From positions 1 through 64,000 of the forward strand of contig NZ_CABFVH010000022.1 of assembly GCF_902141855.1 (NCBI RefSeq): a stretch of 64,000 nt of DNA. The letters run 5' to 3'. The notes beneath the pieces are model-generated. The model made no database searches and was not told where the DNA came from. It was given only the letters and a program-made list of their open reading frames with translations. Origin of the DNA: Methylobacterium dankookense. Lineage in GTDB: Bacteria > Pseudomonadota > Alphaproteobacteria > Rhizobiales > Beijerinckiaceae. Below, piece by piece: positions 44,072 to 51,121 of this stretch. Every line of letters begins with the position of its first letter. Position 1 is the first letter of the stretch. The position numbers were made by a program, and so were the translations under genes.

Positions 44072-45424
44072 TCAGTGGGTGGTGCTCGGGTCGTGGGATG
44101 CGACGACCGCGACGGTGAGGCTGCGCCCGTCCGCGAACGTCAGGGTGAGTGGCCCAACCGCGGCCTCCGGGCCGAAGATCGGTCCGCCGGCGGCGTCGCT
44201 GAGCCGGACGAGGCCCTCCGGCCAAGGGGCCGACTGGTCCGGTGCGGCGCGCGCGGCCCGATCCGGGATAGCCAGCAGGGTCAGGGTCTGTTCCAAGCCG
44301 CACTCGATCGCACGCGCGGTCGACTCCGCCCGCCGCTTCGCCGCTTCGAGACAGGCCTCGGCCGCGTCCGCGACCGCCTCGCAGCCGGCGATGCCTAACC
44401 GGTGCACGGATCGCTCGAACTCATCCAACGCCGCCTGCAGCTCGGTCCAGGTGGCCTCGGCGCGTGCGGCCGAGCCGTCCAGCAGGGTGAGAACGAGATG
44501 GCGCGCCTCCGAGGGCGTCGGCAGGCTCGCCCAGGCGACGATGTCGGCGATGGTTGCAGCGTCGGTGCGGTGCCCGACCGCAGCCACCACCGGCACGGTG
44601 AGCGTGGTGATCGCCGCCGCGACCTCGCGGGCGCCGAGCGCGCCGGCCGGGCTGCCACCGCCGCGCACCAGCAGCACCAGGCCGCGATCCTCGCGGCCCC
44701 GGTGCAGGGCGGCGGCCTCGTCCAGGCGTCGTATCAGGGCAGGCACCGCCCCGGGCCCGTCAAACCGGCATTCCAGGTCGTCGACCTGCAGGATACCGGC
44801 GGCCGCCAGGGCTTGCAGCGTCGCGGCGACGTCGTCCCAACCCTGGCCTGGCGGGTGCAGCACGCTGACGCGCTCGAGGTGGGCCGGGCTCGACAGCCGG
44901 CGCTGCGCCTCGAGCAGACCCGCCCGCCTCAGACCATCGAGGATGCGGGCGCGCTCCAGTTCGGCCTCGGACACCCGCCGCGCCGGCTCGATCGCACTGA
45001 CGTTGAGCCGCAGCCGGGCGTCCGACAGCCAGGAGGCCGTGCAGGTCAGCGTGATGTCCCGATGTTCGAGCTCCGTTGGATCGAACGGCCGCTCGAGCGC
45101 GGCGGCGATCGCGTCGCGAGCGTCCGCACCGATGCGGGCGTTCAGGACCGGCGCGTTGCTGCCGAGGAAGCCATGCGTTGGCCGAAGCTCGAGATCGTGG
45201 CTGCCGTGCCACCGGGGCAGCACTCGGGTGACGGTGGCGCAGACGCGAAACCGCCGCGGCAGCCCGGTGCGCACGGCGCTGCCGGCGCGGGCCCAGAGCT
45301 CGTGCAGATCGAGGACCGGCCCTTCCGGGTCCGGTGGCGGCGCGCGGCCGGACCGGGACCGCTCGGGTGGTGGCTCGCTCTCGAGTGTGGCCGGCGGGGC
45401 GCGGCGGAATTCGTGGATACGCAT
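44072..45424 (-). CDS. xseA: Exonuclease VII large subunit (XseA-like)
   Basis: A 450-aa XseA-like nuclease subunit. A diverged OB-fold region lies N-terminally (about 40-140). The catalytic core has LVLLVRGGGSPAGALGAREV, VVAAVGHRTDAATIADIVAW and SLPTPSEARHLVL, which correspond to the RGGGS, GHExD and TPTxAA motifs of ExoVII. The C-terminal helical rod is shorter than in E. coli XseA (456 aa). The start at 45424 (MRIHEFRR) was chosen because upstream codons are Arg/Pro-rich. It sits between xseB and an XseA-like third gene whose stop lies about 100 bp upstream, so the three form one operon. Confidence 0.88.
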   Translation of the reverse strand: MRIHEFRRAPPATLESEPPPERSRSGRAPPPDPEGPVLDLHELWARAGSAVRTGLPRRFRVCATVTRVLPRWHGSHDLELRPTHGFLGSNAPVLNARIGADARDAIAAALERPFDPTELEHRDITLTCTASWLSDARLRLNVSAIEPARRVSEAELERARILDGLRRAGLLEAQRRLSSPAHLERVSVLHPPGQGWDDVAATLQALAAAGILQVDDLECRFDGPGAVPALIRRLDEAAALHRGREDRGLVLLVRGGGSPAGALGAREVAAAITTLTVPVVAAVGHRTDAATIADIVAWASLPTPSEARHLVLTLLDGSAARAEATWTELQAALDEFERSVHRLGIAGCEAVADAAEACLEAAKRRAESTARAIECGLEQTLTLLAIPDRAARAAPDQSAPWPEGLVRLSDAAGGPIFGPEAAVGPLTLTFADGRSLTVAVVASHDPSTTH

Positions 45425-45525
45425 AGGGGTTCGAGGTTCGGATCTTTGAGGAAGAGGGACCGGGACAGGGGTGAGCCGTCCCGGGGCCGGCCCGGGCGCG
45501 ACACGCGTCCGGGCCGCGCGGAGGA

Positions 45526-46428
45526 TCAGAACGGCGCGTCCGAGGGCCACGCCTCAATGCCGGGGGCCATGCGGGGGCGGGTGAGCACCTCCTCGATCCG
45601 GTCGAGCCGGGGCCGGTCGGCCCGGGTGAGCTCGCCGCGCAGCACCTCCTCGATCGCAGCCTGCACCGCGCCGGGGATCGGGGAAGAGCGCCAGGCGAGC
45701 GCGTCGACGAGCGTCGGCACCGGCCCGGCGAGCGTGATCAGCGCTCCGCCGAGATCGCATGCGGCCTCGACCACGCGCGGGTCGCTGAACGCCCGCCCGC
45801 CGGTCCGACGATCGCCGGTGACGACCAGCACCGCGTCCGCGCCGGTCCACTGGATGAACTCCGCCGCATCGCGCAGGGCCTGATGCACGGCATCGGCATC
45901 ATCGAGGTCGACCGGCCGCACGGCGAGAGACACGATCCGGCATTCGTCCAGGTTCTGGAGCTGTAGCGCCAGGGCAGCCCAGCGCGGGCCGTCGTCCTCG
46001 GGTACCAGGGCGAAGAGCTGGCGCAGCCGTTCAGGGGCGCGACTCTGCCACCACCTGCCTTGCTCTTCCAGGGATCGACGGAGCTCCGCGTCGGCGGCGG
46101 CTTGGGCCGGCGTCGGCCAGTCGCTGGCGGAGATCACGAGGCGCGGCCCGAGCCGGGCGTCGTATTCGAGGTCGAAGCGGATCGGGATCGGCTCACCAGG
46201 CCGGATCCAGGACGGACCGAGGCCGATCAGGCCGAGCGCGGAAGCCAGGAGTTCCTGTCGGACGAAGACGTGTCCGTAGTTCGGCCGGCTCGGGTCCGGG
46301 CCTGACAGCGCGGCCCGGAGACCGGGCTTGTGCCGGTGCGGCAGGATCTCGAGCAGCGCTTCCAACCCCTCCTGTGAGGCTGGTGGGCGTGCGGGATCAT
46401 GCGCGCCGGCGGGCACGGTGTTGGTCAT
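45526..46428 (-). CDS. XseA-like third protein of the ExoVII operon, 300 aa
   Basis: First gene of the operon. The segment GADAVLVVTGDRRTGGRAFS followed by DPRVVEAACDLGGALITLAG and PVPTLVDALAWRSSPIPGAV resembles the XseA catalytic core (the RGGGS, AVGHExD and TPTxAA blocks) with key residues altered: RGGGS reads TGDRRTGG and GHE reads GPVP. An OB-like region may be at the N-terminus (PNYGHVFVRQELLASALGLI), and FDLEYDARLGPRLVISASDW adds beta strands. It may be a catalytically dead subunit that modifies ExoVII specificity. I do not know a described family with this composition; the similarity was judged by eye. Confidence 0.6.
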   Translation of the reverse strand: MTNTVPAGAHDPARPPASQEGLEALLEILPHRHKPGLRAALSGPDPSRPNYGHVFVRQELLASALGLIGLGPSWIRPGEPIPIRFDLEYDARLGPRLVISASDWPTPAQAAADAELRRSLEEQGRWWQSRAPERLRQLFALVPEDDGPRWAALALQLQNLDECRIVSLAVRPVDLDDADAVHQALRDAAEFIQWTGADAVLVVTGDRRTGGRAFSDPRVVEAACDLGGALITLAGPVPTLVDALAWRSSPIPGAVQAAIEEVLRGELTRADRPRLDRIEEVLTRPRMAPGIEAWPSDAPF

Positions 46429-46731
46429 TGTGAGGTTCCTCAGGTGCGAGGGGAGCGGAGCGAGCCCGAGCGGTCACCGCGGCGCGTCGGCGCCGGGTGA
46501 CTGTCGTGTTCGTCTTTCCCGGGATTTTCGTCGGACGACCCGACGCCCCCTTCCTCCGTCCCTGCTAAGGCCGGCGCGCAGGCGAGCGGCCCACCTCCAG
46601 AATCTCAATTCCTCCCGTCCTCTGGGTCACACCCATGGACCGATCAGGCCCTCATCCGATGTCCGGACAGACTACGCCCCTCGAGCGCCCACCGAGCCGG
46701 TGCGTTCGTCAGATCGTCCGGCGTCAGACCC
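46429..46731. other. Intergenic, no gene seen
   Basis: No start signals or motifs. The region separates the ExoVII operon from the HTH protein and may contain the promoter of the former. Confidence 0.3.
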
Positions 46732-47550
46732 TCAGCGCATGGCTCGGCCCGTGCCACCACCCGCGCGGATTCGCGTCTGATCGGATCGATCGAGGTCGCC
46801 CGCTGCCCTCCGGCAGCATTTTGACGTTTCCGTTTTCCCCGGTTCTGACAGGGTTAGAACTCCAGTAGGCGTGCTGGTCACGCTTTTGACCCCTCCCCCT
46901 CGAAGTGTGGATGGTTCGGCCTGCCCTTCTCGCTTCGAGAGCGGATCGCCGTGCCGCGCCAGCCGGATCCAGGCGAGCCACTCGGCCGAAATGATGCGGG
47001 CTACGTTCGTATCGTTGCGGAAGCCCGTGATCTGGCGCTCCTCGACGGTCAGCAGCCCGAGCCGACGCGCCTCGCGGATCGCGTTCTTCACGGTGGAGCG
47101 GCACACACCTGCGACCGCAGCCATGTTCTCGATCGAAAGCCGACAGTCCTTCCGGCGCACGGTCTCGGCCGCCACGAGGGCGAGAACCGCCTGCTCGGCC
47201 AGTGTGAACCGGGCCGCGAGCCCCGGCGGAAGCCGCCCCGAGGCAGCCCAGCGGCGACGGCGCTCCATCGAGGCATCTGTGCGCGGGCGCGAGCCGACGG
47301 CCCTCCTAGCTGACGCTGCGCGATCTTGAGCGGGCGGGCTATCGCTTTTGTTAGAGGTAGCTGGCGCGGCCAGGGAAACCCGTCGGGACGCCGGCGCGTC
47401 GGTGCGTGCCTCGATCAGCCCGGACAGCGCCTCGGCCTCGGCCTCGGTGATCTTCCCTTCGCTATAGGCGCGCCAGAGCGCAGCCGTCACGGTCGGCAGC
47501 GCGGCTTGGGGGGCTATCTCCGCCTGTCGGCGGATCTCCTCAGCAAACAT
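46732..47550 (-). CDS. HTH replication-type protein
   Basis: A protein of about 272 residues from ATG 47550. The core LPPGLAARFTLAEQAVLALV (about 110-130) followed by CRLSIENMAAVAGVCRSTVK, NAIREARRLGLLTVEERQIT and ARIISAEWLAWIRL is a winged-helix of the kind found in helix-turn-helix replication-associated proteins on alphaproteobacterial plasmids. An upstream in-frame extension to 47706 lacks such features. It lies divergent from parA, with the repeat-rich region 47551-48146 between, a typical arrangement of rep and par loci. Whether it initiates replication is inference. Confidence 0.6.
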   Translation of the reverse strand: MFAEEIRRQAEIAPQAALPTVTAALWRAYSEGKITEAEAEALSGLIEARTDAPASRRVSLAAPATSNKSDSPPAQDRAASARRAVGSRPRTDASMERRRRWAASGRLPPGLAARFTLAEQAVLALVAAETVRRKDCRLSIENMAAVAGVCRSTVKNAIREARRLGLLTVEERQITGFRNDTNVARIISAEWLAWIRLARHGDPLSKREGQAEPSTLRGGGVKSVTSTPTGVLTLSEPGKTETSKCCRRAAGDLDRSDQTRIRAGGGTGRAMR

Positions 47551-48146
47551 CGTCCTGGCCCTTCGCAGGGCCGCGGCAGAGCAAGGGATGCCCACTGTGT
47601 GGGTACCCTTTCCACAAAGCACGACTTCATCGTTGGCGGAATTGGCGTTCCGCCTTGACACCCGGGGGTGCCATGTGGCTTGTGAGGGATTGGAAACGGT
47701 CCTCACAGACCACTCGATTTCGCGGGCTCCTCGTTTGGCGACGGGGGGCCCGTAGTCGTTTCAGGGTCTCGTTTCCGCGGCGATCATCTCCTTCCCCGAC
47801 TCACGACTCGACAGATCGAGCGTAACCGGGACCGCTCATGTCGTCCGGGCGACGCTGCTAAGTCAACGTCGCGGCCTGAACCGGTCCGTCGAAATCCTGT
47901 AACCCTGAGGGGCAGGTGGGCTTCAGGCCATCTACCCATTCGAACCTTCGCCCTGATGTCCATCAGGTCCATCGCCCATCAACCCACCCGCTCTTACGGG
48001 CTCAAGGGTTTATGGGTGCTCACCCCTGAGCCCAGAAGCCCAAAGGGGAGCTTGCCCATCGGGGCGCTAGGGTTAAGGGTTCGTTGACCATTTGGGCTTC
48101 AGCTCGCTTGGGCGCTGGGGAAGGCGCGCAACAGGGAGCTGGGGCA
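47551..48146. other. Repeat-rich region between rep-like and parA genes
   Basis: The interval holds TGGGCTTCAG at 47917-47926 and 48093-48102 with an inverted copy (GAAGCCCA) at 48035-48042. A 12-bp inverted repeat (GGGCTCAAGGGT at 47998-48009 against ACCCCTGAGCCC at 48022-48033, one mismatch) and many CCCAT/GGGC blocks are also present. Such arrays near parA suit partition sites (parS-like) or replication control. No gene is seen. Confidence 0.5.
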
Positions 48147-48806
48147 ATGGCGGTCATATCCGTTTGCTCGACCAAGGGCGGCGTCGGGAAGACAACGCTC
48201 GTGATCTGTCTGGCGGACGCCTACGCGCGCCAGGGCGGTAGTGTCGCCATCATCGACGCGGATCCGAATGGGCATGTCGCCTCCTGGCGCGAGCGCGCCG
48301 GAGAAGACTGTCGCGTTGACGTCATCGCTGACGTGACCGAGAAGACGGTCCTCGACCGGATTTCCGACGCCGCCTCGCGCTACAGCCTCGTGTTCGTGGA
48401 TCTCGAAGGCGCGGCCTCGCAGGCCGTCACGTATGCCATTGCCGAGAGCGACCTCGTGCTGATCCCGTCCAAGGTCTCGGGCATGGACCTGCAGGAGGTG
48501 TTCCGCACGTACGAGGTGGTGCAGCGCGCGGAGAAGATGCTGCGCCGGCCGATCCCCGCTCGAGTGGCTCTCACGCAGATGTCACCTCTGCAGAGCCGCG
48601 TGGCGCAGCACGCCCGGCAGGAGATCCAGTCCGCCAGCATTCCGGTCCTGCGTACCGAAGTCATCCAGCGGGCGGCCTATCAGTCAATCCACTTCACCGG
48701 CGCTACGCCCGCCCACCCGGACGGCGATCCCAAGGCCCTCCAGGAGGTTGCCGGCGCGCTGGGTGAGCTCCTCGAGGTCTTGGCAGTCCATCAGCAGGCG
48801 GCCTGA
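48147..48806 (+). CDS. parA: ParA-family partition ATPase
   Basis: A 219-aa ParA/Soj-like ATPase with deviant Walker A CSTKGGVGKTTLVICLADAY (about 7-26), Walker A' AIIDADPNG and Walker B VFVDLEGAASQ. It lacks an N-terminal HTH, so it belongs to the short type (Ib-like) that pairs with small RHH or coiled-coil partners. The ATG at 48147 was preferred over an upstream start at 48084 because GGGAGC precedes it and the conserved fold begins here. The next gene, 5 bp downstream, is the partner. Confidence 0.9.
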   Translation: MAVISVCSTKGGVGKTTLVICLADAYARQGGSVAIIDADPNGHVASWRERAGEDCRVDVIADVTEKTVLDRISDAASRYSLVFVDLEGAASQAVTYAIAESDLVLIPSKVSGMDLQEVFRTYEVVQRAEKMLRRPIPARVALTQMSPLQSRVAQHARQEIQSASIPVLRTEVIQRAAYQSIHFTGATPAHPDGDPKALQEVAGALGELLEVLAVHQQAA

Positions 48807-48811
48807 GCACG

Positions 48812-49216
48812 ATGATAAAGCCCGCCTTCCAGCCCGCACCGCGCCCGCGACCCCGGATCTCGCCCGAGGATGCTCAGCAGCTCGCTGTGGCTACCAGCGA
48901 CCTGGGCTTCACCCGGCCCTCGTCCGCGCCCGAGGCGCGGGTCGAGGAGCCGGTGCATCCAACAGCTGAGCCCATGCCTGCTGCAGCCTCAGCAGTCCCG
49001 ATTGCCCAAGAACCCAAAGTCCCACTTGCCCCTGCTGCGCCTGCCAAGGGTACGGCCCTTAAATTCGAGGTGCCGGATACGGTGTGGACAGCGTTGCGCC
49101 AGGAAGCGCTAAACCGCCGGGTCACGGTAAAGTACCTCGTGCTCGAGGCCCTCGCCGCGAAGGGCTACAACGTCGATCTATCCGCGGTACCCGAGGACGG
49201 GAGACGCCTGCGATGA
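48812..49216 (+). CDS. Partition partner-like protein with C-terminal RHH domain
   Basis: A 134-aa protein: a Pro/Ala-rich disordered part (1-75) is followed by a compact RHH-like domain (FEVPDTVWTALRQEALNRRV, then TVKYLVLEALAAKGYNVD). This composition matches small centromere-binding partners of short ParA proteins. The stop overlaps the next start by 4 bp (ATGA at 49213-49216). The DNA target may be the repeats upstream of parA. Confidence 0.75.
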   Translation: MIKPAFQPAPRPRPRISPEDAQQLAVATSDLGFTRPSSAPEARVEEPVHPTAEPMPAAASAVPIAQEPKVPLAPAAPAKGTALKFEVPDTVWTALRQEALNRRVTVKYLVLEALAAKGYNVDLSAVPEDGRRLR

Positions 49217-49299
49217 TCGAGGCCGCCCTTGTTGCAGTCCTGGCAGCGGCCTTGAGCGCGGCGGCAGCCGGCGCGGTTAGCGGATCCGGTACTGAATGA
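49213..49299 (+). CDS. 28-aa membrane microprotein in the parA operon
   Basis: ATG 49213 overlaps the RHH stop by ATGA. The product MIEAALVAVLAAALSAAAAG, then AVSGSGTE, is a single hydrophobic helix. Its stop again overlaps the next start (ATG 49296). Coupling on both sides makes chance less likely, though the sequence alone cannot prove translation. Confidence 0.45.
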   Translation: MIEAALVAVLAAALSAAAAGAVSGSGTE

Positions 49300-49394
49300 C
49301 CACCGCGGCCTTCCTCGTCATGCTGGCCGGGACGCTGGGCACTATCGGCATCGCGGTTCTCGCCCTCGAATGGGCGCCACTGCGCCGACGGTAA
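49296..49394 (+). CDS. 32-aa membrane microprotein in the parA operon
   Basis: ATG 49296 overlaps the previous stop (ATGA). The product is a single membrane helix, MTTAAFLVMLAGTLGTIGIA, followed by VLALEWAPLRRR, with a positively charged end that suggests the C-terminus faces the cytoplasm. It overlaps the start of the following coiled-coil gene. Function unknown. Confidence 0.45.
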   Translation: MTTAAFLVMLAGTLGTIGIAVLALEWAPLRRR

Positions 49395-49612
49395 TATCCT
49401 TACCCGATGCCCATCACCTCGCCCTTGAACTCGAGGTGGCGGAGCTGCGCCAACAGCTGGCGGCTGCTCAGGACATGCGGGTGGAAACCGCGGCGGATGC
49501 TGGGCGGCTTCATGCCGAGAACACCGCGTTGGGGGACGAGCTTGCCCGTATGCGCGCCGAGGCAGCCGTGCGGCAGATCTCTGCCACCGTACGGGGCAGG
49601 GCAGTTGCCTGA
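49370..49612 (+). CDS. Small coiled-coil protein in the parA operon, 80 aa
   Basis: ATG 49370 lies inside the previous microprotein gene in another frame. The product has a heptad-like stretch (LALELEVAELRQQLAAAQDM, then ETAADAGRLHAENTALGDEL) over about residues 17-65, so it likely dimerises. It resembles KfrA-like or nucleoid-associated plasmid proteins only in style. The gene ends 15 bp before the HNH gene. Confidence 0.5.
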   Translation: MGATAPTVISLPDAHHLALELEVAELRQQLAAAQDMRVETAADAGRLHAENTALGDELARMRAEAAVRQISATVRGRAVA

Positions 49613-49627
49613 CCGGATCGAGAGAGC

Positions 49628-50053
49628 ATGCCGATCCGGCCCGAGCACTGCTTCTTCTACCCCATCGACTGGCCGCAGCTCTCGATCGCGATCCGGTTCG
49701 GGCGAGCGAGAGGCTGCTGTGAGGGCTGCGGACGGCCGCACGGGCGGATGGTCTACCACCTCGGCGATGGCCGCTGGTGGGACGCAGATGTCGGACGCTG
49801 GCGTGACGGCTGGGGGAGACGGATCCGGATCGCAGCAGGGATCGACATCCTCGGTCAGGCTCGACGAACGCGGGTCATTCTTGCCGCTGCCCATCGCGAT
49901 CACGACACCTCGAACAACACTGACGCCAACCTCGCTGCCTTCTGCCAGCGCTGCCATATGATCCACGACCGGCTGGAGCATCAGAGGCGGCGATGGCGCA
50001 CGCTGTTTCGCCGGAAGGCATTGGGTGATCTGTTCGGCGGCCCCTATGCCTAA
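49628..50053 (+). CDS. HNH-type zinc protein (paralogue of 26134-26562), last gene of the parA operon
   Basis: A 141-aa protein, starting MPIRPEHCFFYPIDWPQLS, with the same motifs as the paralogue: CEGCGRPHG, HRDHDTSNN and FCQRCHMIHDR. The HNH-type metal site is intact. It lies 15 bp after the coiled-coil gene and closes a six-gene string of overlapping or tightly spaced frames from parA. The other copy stands near the relaxase, so the family seems tied to plasmid maintenance or transfer. Confidence 0.72.
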   Translation: MPIRPEHCFFYPIDWPQLSIAIRFGRARGCCEGCGRPHGRMVYHLGDGRWWDADVGRWRDGWGRRIRIAAGIDILGQARRTRVILAAAHRDHDTSNNTDANLAAFCQRCHMIHDRLEHQRRRWRTLFRRKALGDLFGGPYA

Positions 50054-50186
50054 GGCCGGCTTGCTTCCTGATGGTTCTCACTGCGGTCCGCCCGCCACGA
50101 GATGAACAACACCCTGGCGGACGCTCCTAGCCTGAAGGTCTCGGCGCGCATCGCATGCGGCGCCGGCACCGGAGAGGAGGTCAGCC

Positions 50187-50273
50187 ATGAGACATCACGG
50201 CACCAGCCCCCGAACGTCGCGCATCGCTGATGCGGACCAGGACGGTCCACCCAACCACGACCGGCAGGGATAG
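50187..50273 (+). CDS. Possible 28-aa leader peptide
   Basis: ATG 50187 follows GGAGAGGAGG at 50171-50180, a near-ideal Shine-Dalgarno. The product is MRHHGTSPRTSRIADADQDG followed by PPNHDRQG. The stop lies 2 nt before a 9-bp hairpin and 58 nt before a terminator, as in attenuator leaders. An overlapping frame at 50102-50230 is an alternative. Confidence 0.4.
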   Translation: MRHHGTSPRTSRIADADQDGPPNHDRQG

Positions 50274-50275
50274 TG

Positions 50276-50357
50276 GCTCTTCGAGCGGCAATCGACACTC
50301 CGGATCGAAGAGCGTGGGCCCTGCAACAACTCGCCGCCTCAGGTCGGCGGGTTTTTT
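50276..50357 (+). ncRNA. Structured RNA candidate: hairpin followed by terminator
   Basis: GCTCTTCGA (50276-50284) pairs with TCGAAGAGC (50305-50313) over a 20-nt loop. A second hairpin (CGCCG 50332-50336 with CGGCG 50345-50349) is followed by T6 (50352-50357). The unit could be a small RNA or the attenuator/riboswitch-like leader of the gene at 50479. Confidence 0.4.
50332..50357 (+). terminator. Rho-independent terminator
   Basis: A GC-rich short stem-loop (50332-50350) is followed by GTTTTTT (50351-50357). It ends the transcript from the preceding parA operon or the leader. Confidence 0.65.
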
Positions 50358-50478
50358 CATGAGCTGATGCTGGCACTACGCCCGTGGCGCAGGCTCTGCC
50401 GTTCGCTTTCTGTACCTAGTGTGCTCCGAGCGCGGCAGCCGTGCTCAAGGGCCTCTGATACACCGGTTGGGCCTCTGG

Positions 50479-50658
50479 ATGCCGCCTATGCCTACCCGCC
50501 CGATCCTTGTTCGCATTGCCCTCGCCGTGGCGCTGGTGGCTGTCTTGGTGGCGCTGGCCGACGGCGTGGCTCAACATGAGCTCCGGCAGGCGATCGGCGG
50601 CACAACCATAGCCGCTGCTGTGATGGACGCGCAGCCGTCCGGCGCGTCCGATGAGTAA
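50479..50658 (+). CDS. Small single-pass membrane protein, 59 aa
   Basis: From ATG 50479 (50488 is also possible) the product has one hydrophobic helix (about residues 10-28, VRIALAVALVAVLVALADGV) and a short hydrophilic end. The stop overlaps the next start by 8 bp. No family is recognised. Confidence 0.45.
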   Translation: MPPMPTRPILVRIALAVALVAVLVALADGVAQHELRQAIGGTTIAAAVMDAQPSGASDE

Positions 50659-50998
50659 TCAAACGATACCTGTCCGAGGCATGGTCCTCCTCGCGATCCT
50701 GGCCGGGCCGGTCTCGGCCCTGGCGGCCGAGCCGGCCGAACTGCCAGCCTTGGAGCGGACATGGCATGGCTGCGTACGCGAGGCCTACGACCGGCAGCCG
50801 GAACGCGGCAGCCGACCCGGTCGTGAGCGGAACGCCCTGGACGAGTGCAAGCCCCACGAGGACGCCTACGTGGCGGCCTTGATGGCAGCCCGCCCCAACG
50901 ACGACTTGCCCCTGAATGGGTGGGCGCGGACGTGGGCGGCGTACGTGTCGTTCGTGATGGATCCGGTGCAGGCTTGGATCAAGGCGCTGCGGCCTTGA
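50651..50998 (+). CDS. Small exported protein, 115 aa
   Basis: A signal peptide (about residues 1-25: MSNQTIPVRGMVLLAILAGP, then VSALAAEP) precedes a helical domain with two Cys (WHGCVREAYDRQP, ALDECKPHEDAYVAALM), which probably form a disulphide. The pattern resembles small periplasmic proteins of alphaproteobacteria such as those with Cys-x-hydrophobic pairs. The start overlaps the preceding stop, so the two are co-translated. Function unknown. Confidence 0.55.
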   Translation: MSNQTIPVRGMVLLAILAGPVSALAAEPAELPALERTWHGCVREAYDRQPERGSRPGRERNALDECKPHEDAYVAALMAARPNDDLPLNGWARTWAAYVSFVMDPVQAWIKALRP

Positions 50999-51121
50999 GG
51001 AATTCCGCTAACAGCTGCTGAAGAGAGCCAAGCCAAACTCGGGTGCCGCCATTCGCATAAGGGCTGGCTATGGAACATCGCTGATCGCGGCAGGCCAATC
51101 AACTCAGTCCTATGGCTGGTC

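Noticed and set aside
43203..44118. Plus-strand frames between the YDGSW protein and xseB
   Set aside because: No start signals; they overlap each other and the real xseB gene.
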